A stretch of 11,547 nt of DNA from Gammaproteobacteria bacterium (GTDB lineage: Bacteria > Pseudomonadota > Gammaproteobacteria > Arenicellales > Poriferihabitantaceae): positions 211-11,757 of the forward strand of contig VXPI01000394.1 in assembly GCA_009839585.1 (NCBI GenBank), read 5' to 3'. Positions 1 through 6,980 of this stretch are shown here, in pieces. Both the position numbers and the translations under genes were made by a program. A model generated the notes under the pieces. That model made no database searches. It was not told where the DNA came from and saw only the letters and a program-made list of their open reading frames with translations. Within the stretch, counting starts at the first letter, position 1; each line of letters opens with the position of its first letter.

Positions 1-254
1 GCATTGCCGGGCAATGAATTTCTAAACCTGCGGGAAGAAATATCCGTCTAATCAACACTACAATCTTGGCTGCATAAACAAAGGCAAATCCAGCCCGCAG
101 CCGTACTTCATCGAAAAGACTCTTTTCTATCGATTCACAAATCGTAAACTGGTGAGACAGTCAAACGCCTGAAGTATCCAATTGCATGATGTTAATATGC
201 TCGTCGTTGTCGAACTAATGATTGCCATGGTTTTTGGCATCAGTAGCATAGTAG

Positions 255-291
255 CCGACCAGATAGGACTGAATCCTGGGAACCTGGTCGG
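255..291. repeat. Nested inverted repeat, hairpin-capable
   Basis: CCGACCAG at 255-262 is the exact reverse complement of CTGGTCGG at 284-291. Inside it AGGA (265-268) can pair with TCCT (274-277) around a 5-base loop. This gives an 8-bp outer stem and a 4-bp inner stem. No T-run follows, so it is not a standard intrinsic terminator. It could be an RNA structure or a protein-binding dyad; the function is unknown. Confidence 0.5.
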
Positions 292-341
292 TCCTTGACC
301 GTGTCTATCCGCACACCCGATATGACTATAGTGTTTGCTGG

Positions 342-357
342 AAAAGGTTAAAAGGTT
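342..357. repeat. Tandem 8-bp direct repeat AAAAGGTT x2
   Basis: Two adjacent identical copies of AAAAGGTT, about 290 bp upstream of the LysR gene. Short enough to be chance; no function can be assigned. Confidence 0.4.
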
Positions 358-545
358 ATCTGTATGGTTTCCTCATGCCACTATTAAGTGTAGCGTGTCG
401 AATATTTGGGTGTTGTTGTGCTTCTTGCTCAATCTGCGTCTTGATGTACAGCAAGGAACCATTATTTCCAGGCAAACATTTAAATAAACATCTATATGAT
501 TTATATGGATAATTTATTTTTATTTTTGAAAATAAAGGATAACGC

Positions 546-575
546 TTAAACACCAGATAATAATATAGGTATGAT
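546..575 (+). promoter_or_regulatory. Candidate promoter of the LysR-type gene
   Basis: A near-consensus -10, TATGAT (570-575), lies 18 bp downstream of a weak -35, TTAAAC (546-551), within an AT-rich stretch. Transcription from it would start near 580-583, just before the dyad at 593-619 and about 60 bases before the LysR start codon. The -35 matches only 3 of 6 consensus positions, so this is a tentative call. Confidence 0.35.
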
Positions 576-592
576 GTGCGGCGATTCAGACG

Positions 593-619
593 ATTCATCA
601 TATATATGTCTGGATGAAT
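593..619. promoter_or_regulatory. 27-bp dyad, candidate LysR-type operator
   Basis: ATTCATC (593-599) and GATGAAT (613-619) are perfect reverse complements separated by 13 bases of mostly AT. The dyad ends 25 bp before the start codon of the LysR-type gene. LysR regulators commonly bind AT-rich interrupted dyads of the T-N11-A kind and often repress their own gene, so autoregulation is a reasonable inference. Binding is not shown by the sequence. Confidence 0.4.
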
Positions 620-644
620 ATTATTCATTCATGGTTCATTCAAA

Positions 645-1577
645 ATGGCAATCAGGATTCCACCAACATCAGCGCTTCGGGCACTTGAAGCGTCAGCCCG
701 TCACTTGAACTTTACCTTGGCAGCCGAGGAGTTGCATGTTACACAAAGCGCCGTCAGCCATCAGATCAGGCATCTGGAAGAGTTGTGGGGGGTACAGCTT
801 TTCAAGCGCAAGGGGCGTTCGCTGATATTGACTGAGGCAGGGCATGAGATAGTCCCGGTCATTCGGGAATTCATCCGAAAACTGACCACAACCATTGAGG
901 GCATTACCAGTACCTATGAAACAGAAAATACACTGAAGGTAACCTTGCTCGAATCCTTTGCCTTTAAGTGGTTCGTGCCCCGGCTGGGCCATTTTAATTC
1001 TGAATGTCCGGATGTGAATGTATGGATATCTACCACGGACGATTTGACCGACTTCACCACTGGGGATGCAGATGTCGGTATTCGGCTCGGATATGGCAAC
1101 TGGGAAAATCTCTATCAGGAAATCCTGTTGCGGGAATACATTATGCCCGTCTGCAGTCCCGGCCTGCTTGAAAAGTACGGCAAGCCGAAAGAACCGCGTG
1201 ACCTGCTTCGGTATCCGTTATTACGGCGTTACACCAGCGATATCCTCCAACGGTGGAAAGACTGGTTCAGGGATGCAGGGGTGGAAGTAGATACCATACC
1301 GGAAGGAACTCATTTTCCTCAGACCAGTCTTGCGTTGCAGGCGGCTATTGATGATCAAGGTGTAGCACTGGCGCGCAGTGCCCATGTGCTTGATGACCTG
1401 AAAGCCGGTCGATTGGTGAACATGTTTCCCGATGTCAGGAGCAAGTCCGGATTGGCCTATTATATCGTATGCTTGTCCGGGCGGGAAAACCTGCCGGTGA
1501 TTGCCTCCTTTCGAAACTGGCTGCAGCACGAAGCCGAGAAGACCCGAAAAGAATTCAACAAGCTGTTTGGCCAATAG
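645..1577 (+). CDS. LysR-type transcriptional regulator, GcvA-like
   Basis: A complete 310-residue LysR-family DNA-binding regulator. Residues about 8-66 form the N-terminal winged helix-turn-helix, with the recognition segment AAEELHVTQSAVSHQIRHLE typical of the GcvA subgroup. The rest is the periplasmic-binding-protein-like effector domain, which retains GcvA-like stretches such as FKWFVPRLGHFN, IMPVCSPGLL and LQAAIDDQGVALA. GcvA controls the glycine cleavage system in enterobacteria, but many GcvA-like proteins control other genes and no gcv gene is in the window, so the target and effector cannot be named. The ATG at 645 gives the usual N-terminus for this subgroup (RIPPTSALRALEASARHLNFT). 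No Shine-Dalgarno sequence precedes it. The gene stands alone and converges on the acyltransferase gene with a 75-bp gap; the dyad upstream suggests autoregulation. Confidence 0.93.
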   Translation: MAIRIPPTSALRALEASARHLNFTLAAEELHVTQSAVSHQIRHLEELWGVQLFKRKGRSLILTEAGHEIVPVIREFIRKLTTTIEGITSTYETENTLKVTLLESFAFKWFVPRLGHFNSECPDVNVWISTTDDLTDFTTGDADVGIRLGYGNWENLYQEILLREYIMPVCSPGLLEKYGKPKEPRDLLRYPLLRRYTSDILQRWKDWFRDAGVEVDTIPEGTHFPQTSLALQAAIDDQGVALARSAHVLDDLKAGRLVNMFPDVRSKSGLAYYIVCLSGRENLPVIASFRNWLQHEAEKTRKEFNKLFGQ

Positions 1578-1603
1578 AGAGTGGTGGGAAATAGTCCTGT
1601 CAA

Positions 1604-1637
1604 GGATATGGGATCATTCATGAACATCTCCATATCC
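1604..1637. terminator. Stem-loop between convergent genes
   Basis: GGATATGG (1604-1611) pairs perfectly with CCATATCC (1630-1637); GAT/ATC can extend the stem by three pairs past one bulged base. It sits in the 75-bp gap between the stop codons of the LysR gene and the acyltransferase gene, where a bidirectional terminator is expected. There is no U-tract on either side, so it may act weakly, act with Rho, or only protect 3' ends. Confidence 0.35.
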
Positions 1638-1652
1638 GCATCAACAACACGA

Positions 1653-2594
1653 TCATGATTGCCGATAAGGATCAGCCCCGCCATTAGGACGGGTCCGGAA
1701 CAGCTTGAAAGTCCACATGTATTGTTCAGGTGCAAGCCGGATCAGTTCTTCAGCCGCCTGATTGATGCGTTTTGCGTTCTCCACCTCATCGTGTTTCGAA
1801 AAATCACCAAGAGGCTGCCGGATCACGGATTTATAGTTCCCGGTTTTTCCATCCAGAATGCAGAAACAGGCCACTACCAGTGCACCCGTCTTGATCGCAA
1901 GGCGGGAGACCGTAGTCAGGGTAGATTTCGGTTCGCCGAAAAACGGGGCAAATACGGTATGGGAACTGTCCCCGTAATCCTCATCAGGAACCAGATAACA
2001 GGCCTTGCCTTGCCTAACCCCCCTGACAATACCGCGCAACCCCTGATCCCGCATATAGACTTCTGCTTTCCTGAATCGCGTTCTGGAGCGGTACAGGAAG
2101 CGGTTAATGACCGGGTTCGAATCCCTTTTCATCATGGAAACAAGCGGGATGTCACTCAACAGGGAAGCCGCCGCCATCTCCATGCTGATCGAGTGGAATC
2201 CGATCACAATCACCCCCGAATCCCCCAGATTGCCGGTGATATGCTCAATACCCTGTATCTCATGGTATCTGGCCAGTTGTTGACGACTGCCCATGCATGC
2301 CAGACCTAGGTCAATCAGGCCACGCGCCTGATACCGGAAGTGCTCAATCAGCAATTGTTCCCGGTGCCTATCCGAAATATCCGGAAAACAGAGTTCAAGA
2401 TTGATCCTGGCGATATGGCGACGCTTGTGGTTCCGGTGTCTTAGCCAGTCACCCAGCCACCCTCCCACCCTCATCAGCCAGACTCGTGGTAGCCGCATCA
2501 ATAGCCACAGGCAGAACAGCGCACTCCAGGTCGGCCAGAAGGCTGGTCTGAACATGCCTGGCGTAATCTGTCCCTGGTTATCGGATTTGGACAT
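1653..2594 (-). CDS. LpxL/HtrB-family lipid acyltransferase
   Basis: With the start at 2594 this is a 313-residue protein of the lysophospholipid/lipid A acyltransferase family (LpxL/LpxM/HtrB), which moves fatty acyl chains from acyl-ACP to a lipid acceptor at the inner membrane. A hydrophobic N-terminal segment (about residues 18-45, FWPTWSALFCLWLLMRLP) would anchor it. HSISME (134-139) is the HX4(D/E) catalytic motif; the family block NLELCFPDIS is at 65-74, PDEDYG at 203-208 and PEQYMWTFKLFRTRP near the C-terminus. Length and motifs match E. coli LpxL closely. The frame is open up to 2732, but a start there would overlap the upstream gene by about 95 bp, and the first 46 residues do not resemble the family. 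It is last in the argG run, directly behind two glycosyltransferase-family genes, so the acceptor may be a glycolipid rather than lipid A; this is inference. No strong ribosome-binding site is visible. Confidence 0.88.
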   Translation of the reverse strand: MSKSDNQGQITPGMFRPAFWPTWSALFCLWLLMRLPRVWLMRVGGWLGDWLRHRNHKRRHIARINLELCFPDISDRHREQLLIEHFRYQARGLIDLGLACMGSRQQLARYHEIQGIEHITGNLGDSGVIVIGFHSISMEMAAASLLSDIPLVSMMKRDSNPVINRFLYRSRTRFRKAEVYMRDQGLRGIVRGVRQGKACYLVPDEDYGDSSHTVFAPFFGEPKSTLTTVSRLAIKTGALVVACFCILDGKTGNYKSVIRQPLGDFSKHDEVENAKRINQAAEELIRLAPEQYMWTFKLFRTRPNGGADPYRQS

Positions 2595-2637
2595 ATGGAA
2601 TATTTGAAAAGTCTCTGGTGATTTGGTTTCTTGATGT

Positions 2638-3276
2638 TCAGGCCAGGAATTTCCGGTATCTGGCATCCTGATTCGCCAGCCACTCGAGATCCTCGATCTT
2701 GTCAATATCCCTGAGTATAGGATGTTCAGCAAACAGAATATCGCTGGATTTTGCGTTTCTTTTCAGCGAGTCGTATACCGATCCGGTGCTCCACTTGATG
2801 TTGGCAAATATCCCTTTGGGCAGGACGGTAAGCCCCAACAGGTAAAACCCGCCATCCAGTGCCGGTCCAACCACGCTTTTGCCCATGCAAATATGCCGAT
2901 ACGTGTCGCCAATTACATAGTCGGGAATGTGCGGGACATCCGAACCCAGAACCGCAGCACCTCCTGATCGGACTATGCCCTGTTCAAGCACATGCCACAT
3001 CTTGACTCCCAGATCACCCTCAACCTGGGCTTCCAGTCGAAACCGGTAGCGGGTAGCCAGAATCTGCAGGGTCGGATGATCGATATCCGGTGCGGCTGCA
3101 AGAATCCGCTCCCCCGCCCAGTGTTCGCTTACCTTGCTCATGGTCTCCTCGAGCATCATGGCAGCAAGCCCTGCCGAGTGCTGGGCAGAGAGCAAGGGCT
3201 GCATGCGTGTCTTCACCCGGTGAGGTTCCGGTGCTTTTGCAAGCAGGTAAATCGGTATCGGCTGTTTACCGTTCAT
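2638..3276 (-). CDS. DUF2064 glycosyltransferase-like protein (rSAM/selenodomain-associated transferase 1)
   Basis: A 212-residue protein of the DUF2064 / TIGR04282 family, which has the GT-A (nucleotidyltransferase-like) fold. Family signatures are present: AKAPEPHRVKTRM (13-25), QVEGDLGVKM (84-93), GSDVPHIP (111-118), GPALDGGFYLLGL (137-149) and WSTGSVY (162-168). The usual glycine after the second proline in the first motif is replaced by histidine. Family members are named for co-occurrence with a radical SAM protein now linked to arsenosugar synthesis, but no such gene is in this window. The biochemical role of the family is not settled. The start is uncertain: ATG at 3276 or 3282, or GTG at 3315; I chose 3276 because the family motif then begins a normal distance from the N-terminus. 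It overlaps the end of the upstream glycosyltransferase gene by 11 bp, implying co-translation. The acyltransferase follows after 43 bp. Confidence 0.87.
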   Translation of the reverse strand: MNGKQPIPIYLLAKAPEPHRVKTRMQPLLSAQHSAGLAAMMLEETMSKVSEHWAGERILAAAPDIDHPTLQILATRYRFRLEAQVEGDLGVKMWHVLEQGIVRSGGAAVLGSDVPHIPDYVIGDTYRHICMGKSVVGPALDGGFYLLGLTVLPKGIFANIKWSTGSVYDSLKRNAKSSDILFAEHPILRDIDKIEDLEWLANQDARYRKFLA

Positions 3277-3961
3277 CTCCATACAGGCGGCTGAGTTTAT
3301 CTGGCGAGACTCCACACCAGTACAGAAACCGGAGTCTCCACATCAAGAGCACGGTAAAGATGACACCACGATTTCGCCAGCGTCTTGCTGAAGTCAGTAC
3401 CGGCAGGGTGACCAGACATGGTCTGGCGTACCGTTTGAGCATTTTTGACAGGCCGATATCTTCCATCAGGGCGATTTCCGGATAGCCGCCCACTTCATGA
3501 AACAATGTCGACCTGACAAAAATGCACTGATCACCCGTAGCAATTTTCCGACATCGGGAACGCAGGTTGATCATGGTCTCAATAATTCTCAACAGCACTC
3601 CCTTGCTATCCAGACGGATATCAAATCGACCCCAGAACTGCCCCGACTCGATGGCCTCTCGAACTCTTGACAACGCATTTTGGGGAAGCCGGCTATCACA
3701 ATGCAGGAACAGCAAGGTACTGCCCATCGCCCGAGAGGCTCCAAGGTTCATCTGCAGTGCTCGACCCCGGCCTGCATTTTCAATGATGGTGATGTTCTCT
3801 GGGCAACTCACCGACAGTCTGCTGATTATTTGTCTGGAGACTGTCTCATCACTGGCATCTACCAGTATCGCCTCATCCAGACCGTCAACCTCATCGAGAT
3901 GCTGGATCAATTGACAGGGGGCCTTGCCCTCGTTATAGAGGGGTACTACAATCGATATCAA
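3266..3961 (-). CDS. Family 2 glycosyltransferase (rSAM/selenodomain-associated transferase 2)
   Basis: A 231-residue GT2-type glycosyltransferase of the TIGR04283 family. The N-terminus ISIVVPLYNEG (2-12) is the nucleotide-sugar binding start of GT2 enzymes. DASD (35-38), ENAGRGRALQMNLGA (61-75), HCDS (87-90, metal-binding DxD-like), WGRFDIRLD (110-118), ATGDQCIFVR (141-150), LMEDIGLS (165-172) and SARRW (191-195) follow in family order. A hydrophobic stretch near 200-215 (VIFTVLLMWRLRFLYW) suggests membrane contact. The donor and acceptor are unknown. The start codon is TTG: no ATG or GTG in frame lies upstream, and starting here places the GT2 strand at residue 2. It lies 23 bp behind argG and overlaps the next gene by 11 bp, so it probably shares the argG transcript. 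Confidence 0.9.
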   Translation of the reverse strand: MISIVVPLYNEGKAPCQLIQHLDEVDGLDEAILVDASDETVSRQIISRLSVSCPENITIIENAGRGRALQMNLGASRAMGSTLLFLHCDSRLPQNALSRVREAIESGQFWGRFDIRLDSKGVLLRIIETMINLRSRCRKIATGDQCIFVRSTLFHEVGGYPEIALMEDIGLSKMLKRYARPCLVTLPVLTSARRWRNRGVIFTVLLMWRLRFLYWCGVSPDKLSRLYGDER

Positions 3962-3984
3962 TGGAGTCTTACAGACGGATGAGC

Positions 3985-5202
3985 CTACCTGGGACGGTTT
4001 GCGGCCAGCTTGAGGCGCAGTGCATTAAGTTTTATGAATCCGGTGGCATCGGCCTGGTCATAGGCTCCGGCATCTTCTTCGAAGGTGACGATTTTCTCGT
4101 CAAACAGGGAATCAGTCTGGGACCTTCGTGCCAGCACGTCAACATTACCCTTGTAGAGTCGCAACCGCACTTCACCATTTACATTCACTTGTGAAGCATC
4201 AATCATGGTCTGAATCATCTGCCGCTCCGGAGAATACCAGTATCCATAGTAGATCAGGCTTGCATAACGAGGCATCAGCTCGTCTTTCAGATGCGCAACC
4301 TCCCGGTCCAGGGTTAGCGACTCCATGGCCCGGTGCGCCTTGTGTATAATGGTGCCGCCCGGGGTTTCATAGCATCCACGGTTTTTCATTCCAACATACC
4401 TGTTTTCAACGATATCGGCTCTGCCGATTCCGTGTCTGGAACCGATTTCATTTAACCGTTGCAGCATTTGTGCCGGATTCATGCCCTGTCCGTCCAGGCT
4501 GACCGCATCGCCGGCACGAAATTCAAGCACGATTTCTTCCGGCATGTCAGGTGCATCCATGGGGGATACGGTCCATGCCCAGGCTTGATCTTCGGGCACG
4601 TTCCACGGGTCCTCCAGTTCATTGCCCTCGTGCGATATGTGCAGCATGTTGGCATCGGTTGAATAGGGTGACCCCCCGTCGGATTTTTTCTCGACATGAA
4701 TTCCATGACGTTCGGCATACTGCAGTAGTTTTTCCCGTGATGTCAAATCCCATTCACGCCATGGTGCAACAATCCTGATCTCCGGTGCCAGGGCATAGGC
4801 CGAGAGCTCGAAACGGACCTGGTCATTTCCCTTGCCAGTCGCTCCGTGTGCAATCGCATCGGCACCTGTCTGTTTTGCTGTTTCGACGAGATACTTTGCA
4901 ATCAGGGGTCTGGCTATGGCCGTGCCGAGCATGTATTCTCCCTCGTACAGCGCATTCGCACGCAACATGGGAAATACGAAATCTGCGACAAATTCTTCGC
5001 GCAAGTCCTCGACGACAATTTCCCTGATCCCGAATTTTCTGGCCCGTTCCCTGGCGGGTTCGAGATCCTCGCCCTGGCCGATATCGGCCGTGAAGGTCAC
5101 TACATCGCAACCGTATGCGTCCTGTAGCCACTTTAGGATAATCGATGTATCCAGTCCTCCGGAATAGGCAAGAACCGCCTTGTTGATTTTTGAATTTTCC
5201 AT
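3985..5202 (-). CDS. argG: Argininosuccinate synthase
   Basis: A complete 405-residue cytosolic argininosuccinate synthase, which joins citrulline and aspartate with ATP to give argininosuccinate, AMP and PPi, the penultimate step of arginine synthesis. The ATP-pyrophosphatase loop AYSGGLDTS is at 12-20, followed by [45 protein letters not shown], the [13 protein letters not shown] region and [17 protein letters not shown], all in normal order. Length is normal for the shorter bacterial class. The start ATG at 5202 gives the usual few residues before the nucleotide-binding strand; a Shine-Dalgarno sequence is not obvious. It is the first gene of a minus-strand run with two glycosyltransferase genes and an acyltransferase, and is divergent from argF across 173 bp, so the two arginine genes can share control elements. 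I could not find a convincing E. coli-type ARG box. Confidence 0.98.
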   Translation of the reverse strand: MENSKINKAVLAYSGGLDTSIILKWLQDAYGCDVVTFTADIGQGEDLEPARERARKFGIREIVVEDLREEFVADFVFPMLRANALYEGEYMLGTAIARPLIAKYLVETAKQTGADAIAHGATGKGNDQVRFELSAYALAPEIRIVAPWREWDLTSREKLLQYAERHGIHVEKKSDGGSPYSTDANMLHISHEGNELEDPWNVPEDQAWAWTVSPMDAPDMPEEIVLEFRAGDAVSLDGQGMNPAQMLQRLNEIGSRHGIGRADIVENRYVGMKNRGCYETPGGTIIHKAHRAMESLTLDREVAHLKDELMPRYASLIYYGYWYSPERQMIQTMIDASQVNVNGEVRLRLYKGNVDVLARRSQTDSLFDEKIVTFEEDAGAYDQADATGFIKLNALRLKLAANRPR

Positions 5203-5232
5203 AACCAGTTTCAGTTGACCTTAAAATATACT

Positions 5233-5241
5233 ATTATCTCA
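5233..5241 (-). promoter_or_regulatory. Candidate extended -10 for argG
   Basis: Read on the minus strand this is TGAGATAAT, an extended -10 (TGn plus GATAAT, 5 of 6 matches to TATAAT). Transcription would start about 7 bases further on, giving a 5' leader of roughly 24 bases before the argG ATG at 5202. No good -35 is seen, which extended -10 promoters can tolerate. Confidence 0.4.
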
Positions 5242-5320
5242 TTTTTATGGATTCTCTAAAATATCCTGATTCCTTGCCGTACTGGTTTCCTTGAGAGCCC
5301 CTTCTTTGTATATGCCTATT

Positions 5321-5344
5321 CCCTGTCAACCGTTATCGACAGGG
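5321..5344. promoter_or_regulatory. Inverted repeat upstream of argF
   Basis: CCCTGTC (5321-5327) and GACAGGG (5338-5344) are perfect reverse complements around a 10-base spacer, ending 31 bp before the argF start. It lies in the argG/argF divergent region just downstream of a weak argF -10 candidate (TATATG, 5309-5314). It may be an operator or a hairpin in the argF leader. It does not match the E. coli ArgR box. Confidence 0.4.
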
Positions 5345-5375
5345 ACTTGCCAGCCAGCAGGATCGATTCTATCCC

Positions 5376-6287
5376 ATGGGTTTACGACATTTTCTGAGTT
5401 TGAATGATCTGTCAGCTTCAGAACTGAAGCTGATCATTGATCGAGCCATCGCCCTCAAGGCCAGTCTACAGGACAATAGGACACGCGACGTTATGCGGGG
5501 AAAAGTCGCTGTACTGGTATTCGAAAAAAATTCCACCCGAACACGCATATCCTTTGAATGCGGCATTGCCCAGCTCGGCGGCCATGCGGTATTCATGGGT
5601 CCTGCCGAGTCCCAGCTGTCTCGTGGAGAGTCCGTCGAGGACACCGCTCGGGTAATCTCGCGCATGTCAGATCTGGTCATTATGCGAACCGGTGCACATG
5701 AACGGATTGAAGAAATGGCCAATTCGGCACTGGTGCCGGTAATCAACGGATTGACTGACTTTAACCACCCCTGCCAATTGCTTGCAGACCTGCAAACCTA
5801 TATTGAGTATCGTGGAGATATCACCGGTATCACTGCTGCATGGATCGGTGATGGCAATAATGTCTGTCATTCATGGATGAATGCCGCCCGTATTCTGGAC
5901 TTCCGGCTGAATATCGCGACTCCGCAGGAATTCAGGCCGAATCAGGCGTTGTACGATCAATGTCGATCAAACGTGTTTGTTACTGACGATCCCTTTGAGG
6001 CAGCAAAGAATGCAGAAGTGGTGATTACGGATACCTGGGCAAGCATGGGTCAGGAAAACGAGCGGTCTGAGCGAAACAATGTATTCAAGCCGTATCGTGT
6101 TGACTCAAAACTCATGCAGTGTGCACACAGGGATGCCCTGTTTATGCATTGCCTGCCTGCATACCGGGGGCAGGAAGTCACCGCCGAAGTCATTGACGGG
6201 CCGCAAAGCGTGGTATTTCCTGAGGCTGAGAATCGCCTCCATGCCCAAAAAGCGCTGATGAAGTTTTTGCTGGACGTGAACGACTAA
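5376..6287 (+). CDS. argF: Ornithine carbamoyltransferase, anabolic type
   Basis: A complete 303-residue ornithine carbamoyltransferase, making citrulline from ornithine and carbamoyl phosphate in the cytosol. The carbamoyl-phosphate loop is in FEKNSTRTRISFE (about 49-61), HPCQLLADLQT binds carbamoyl phosphate and orients the domain interface, DTWASMGQE carries the ornithine-binding Asp and SMG loop, and HCLPAYRGQEV contains the catalytic Cys. All key residues are intact and the length is typical, so it should be active. The ATG at 5376 gives the expected short N-terminus ending in HFLSLNDLS; the nearest AGGA is 13 bases upstream, which is rather far for a ribosome-binding site. It diverges from argG, the next enzyme of the pathway. 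The WrbA-like gene follows after 68 bp on the same strand. Confidence 0.97.
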   Translation: MGLRHFLSLNDLSASELKLIIDRAIALKASLQDNRTRDVMRGKVAVLVFEKNSTRTRISFECGIAQLGGHAVFMGPAESQLSRGESVEDTARVISRMSDLVIMRTGAHERIEEMANSALVPVINGLTDFNHPCQLLADLQTYIEYRGDITGITAAWIGDGNNVCHSWMNAARILDFRLNIATPQEFRPNQALYDQCRSNVFVTDDPFEAAKNAEVVITDTWASMGQENERSERNNVFKPYRVDSKLMQCAHRDALFMHCLPAYRGQEVTAEVIDGPQSVVFPEAENRLHAQKALMKFLLDVND

Positions 6288-6355
6288 CCGGCATACAGGT
6301 CGTTTCGCACGATTGCATTGATACAGGATTCCCGTCAACATCAAGTTCCTTCAAG

Positions 6356-6973
6356 ATGACCCACCCGGTTATGCAGAAAATTCTGGTCCTTTACTACAGT
6401 AGACACGGATCTGTTTCCTCGCTCGCAAGGGAGGTCGGATATGGAATCGAGACGATCGAGGACTGTGAGGCGGTTTTCAGGACCGTGCCTCCCGTATCCA
6501 GCGTGTGCGAGGCAACGGAACCCGTGATCCCCGGGCAAGGTGATGTTTATGCTTCAGCACAGGATCTTGTTGACTGTTCGGGGCTGGTACTGGGAAGCCC
6601 CACTCGGTTTGGGACGATCGCCTCGCCCCTCAAGTACTTTTTTGATCAAGCCGCATCCGAATGGCTGGCTGGCACACTTGTCGATAAGCCAGCCGGCGTC
6701 TTTACCTCATCATCAAGCATGCACGGCGGTCAGGAGAGTACGTTGCTGTCCATGATGCTGCCCTTGATCCATCATGGCATGATCATGGTCGGAATCCCCT
6801 ACCCCAGTACCCCGATCGGCAGGACCAACACCGGTGGTACGCCATATGGGGCAAGCCATGTTGGCGGGCCAGACAGCATTAAACCCATCGACAACGACGA
6901 AAAAACAGCTGCCCGGGTTCTGGGGCGCAGAGTGGCAAACTGCGCCAGATTGATTGCAAAACAGGCCCTGTAA
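6356..6973 (+). CDS. wrbA: NAD(P)H:quinone oxidoreductase, WrbA type
   Basis: A 205-residue flavodoxin-like protein of the WrbA family, FMN-dependent tetrameric enzymes that reduce quinones by two electrons and limit oxidative stress. KILVLYYSRHGSVSSLA holds the first beta strand and the FMN phosphate loop (about 8-24). SPTRFGTIASPLKYFFDQ, the serine-rich FTSSSSMHGGQESTLLSMM and HHGMIMVGIPY are the other conserved FMN-site segments. TPYGASHVGG matches the WrbA-specific C-terminal part rather than ordinary flavodoxins. Starts at 6356 and 6371 are both possible; the second leaves a 200-residue protein beginning MQKILVLYYS, which looks more like E. coli WrbA. Neither has a good Shine-Dalgarno sequence. 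It converges on hda with only 7 bp between stop codons. Confidence 0.93.
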   Translation: MTHPVMQKILVLYYSRHGSVSSLAREVGYGIETIEDCEAVFRTVPPVSSVCEATEPVIPGQGDVYASAQDLVDCSGLVLGSPTRFGTIASPLKYFFDQAASEWLAGTLVDKPAGVFTSSSSMHGGQESTLLSMMLPLIHHGMIMVGIPYPSTPIGRTNTGGTPYGASHVGGPDSIKPIDNDEKTAARVLGRRVANCARLIAKQAL

Positions 6974-6980
6974 CGGAACT

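Larger units (their letters stand above)
1..644. other. Gene-free left edge with inverted repeats
   Basis: I find no gene I can name here. The first 51 bases are open in frame 1 and end in TAA, so they could be the last 16 codons of a plus-strand gene entering from the left, but nothing is recognisable. On the minus strand a frame with no good start codon stays open from about 160 to the window edge. Several hairpin-capable repeats are present: CATTGC/GCAATG at 2-16, GAAAAG/CTTTTC at 113-127, TGCCA/TGGCA at 223-239 and a longer nested one at 255-291. AAAAGGTT is repeated in tandem at 342-357. From about 480 to 620 the sequence becomes strongly AT-rich, as expected for the promoter of the LysR gene that starts at 645. 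None of the hairpins has a clear U-tract. Confidence 0.6.

Noticed and set aside
356..628. 90-codon minus-strand open frame in the AT-rich region
   Set aside because: Composition is dominated by AT-rich codons (Tyr, Asn, Lys), there is no ribosome-binding site, and it runs through the LysR promoter region.
1659..2309. Long plus-strand open frame opposite the acyltransferase
   Set aside because: It lies wholly antisense to a gene with clear family motifs and its translation is unlike any family I know.
5187..5206. ARG-box half site at the argG start
   Set aside because: Only one half (ATTCA) matches; the other half is wrong.
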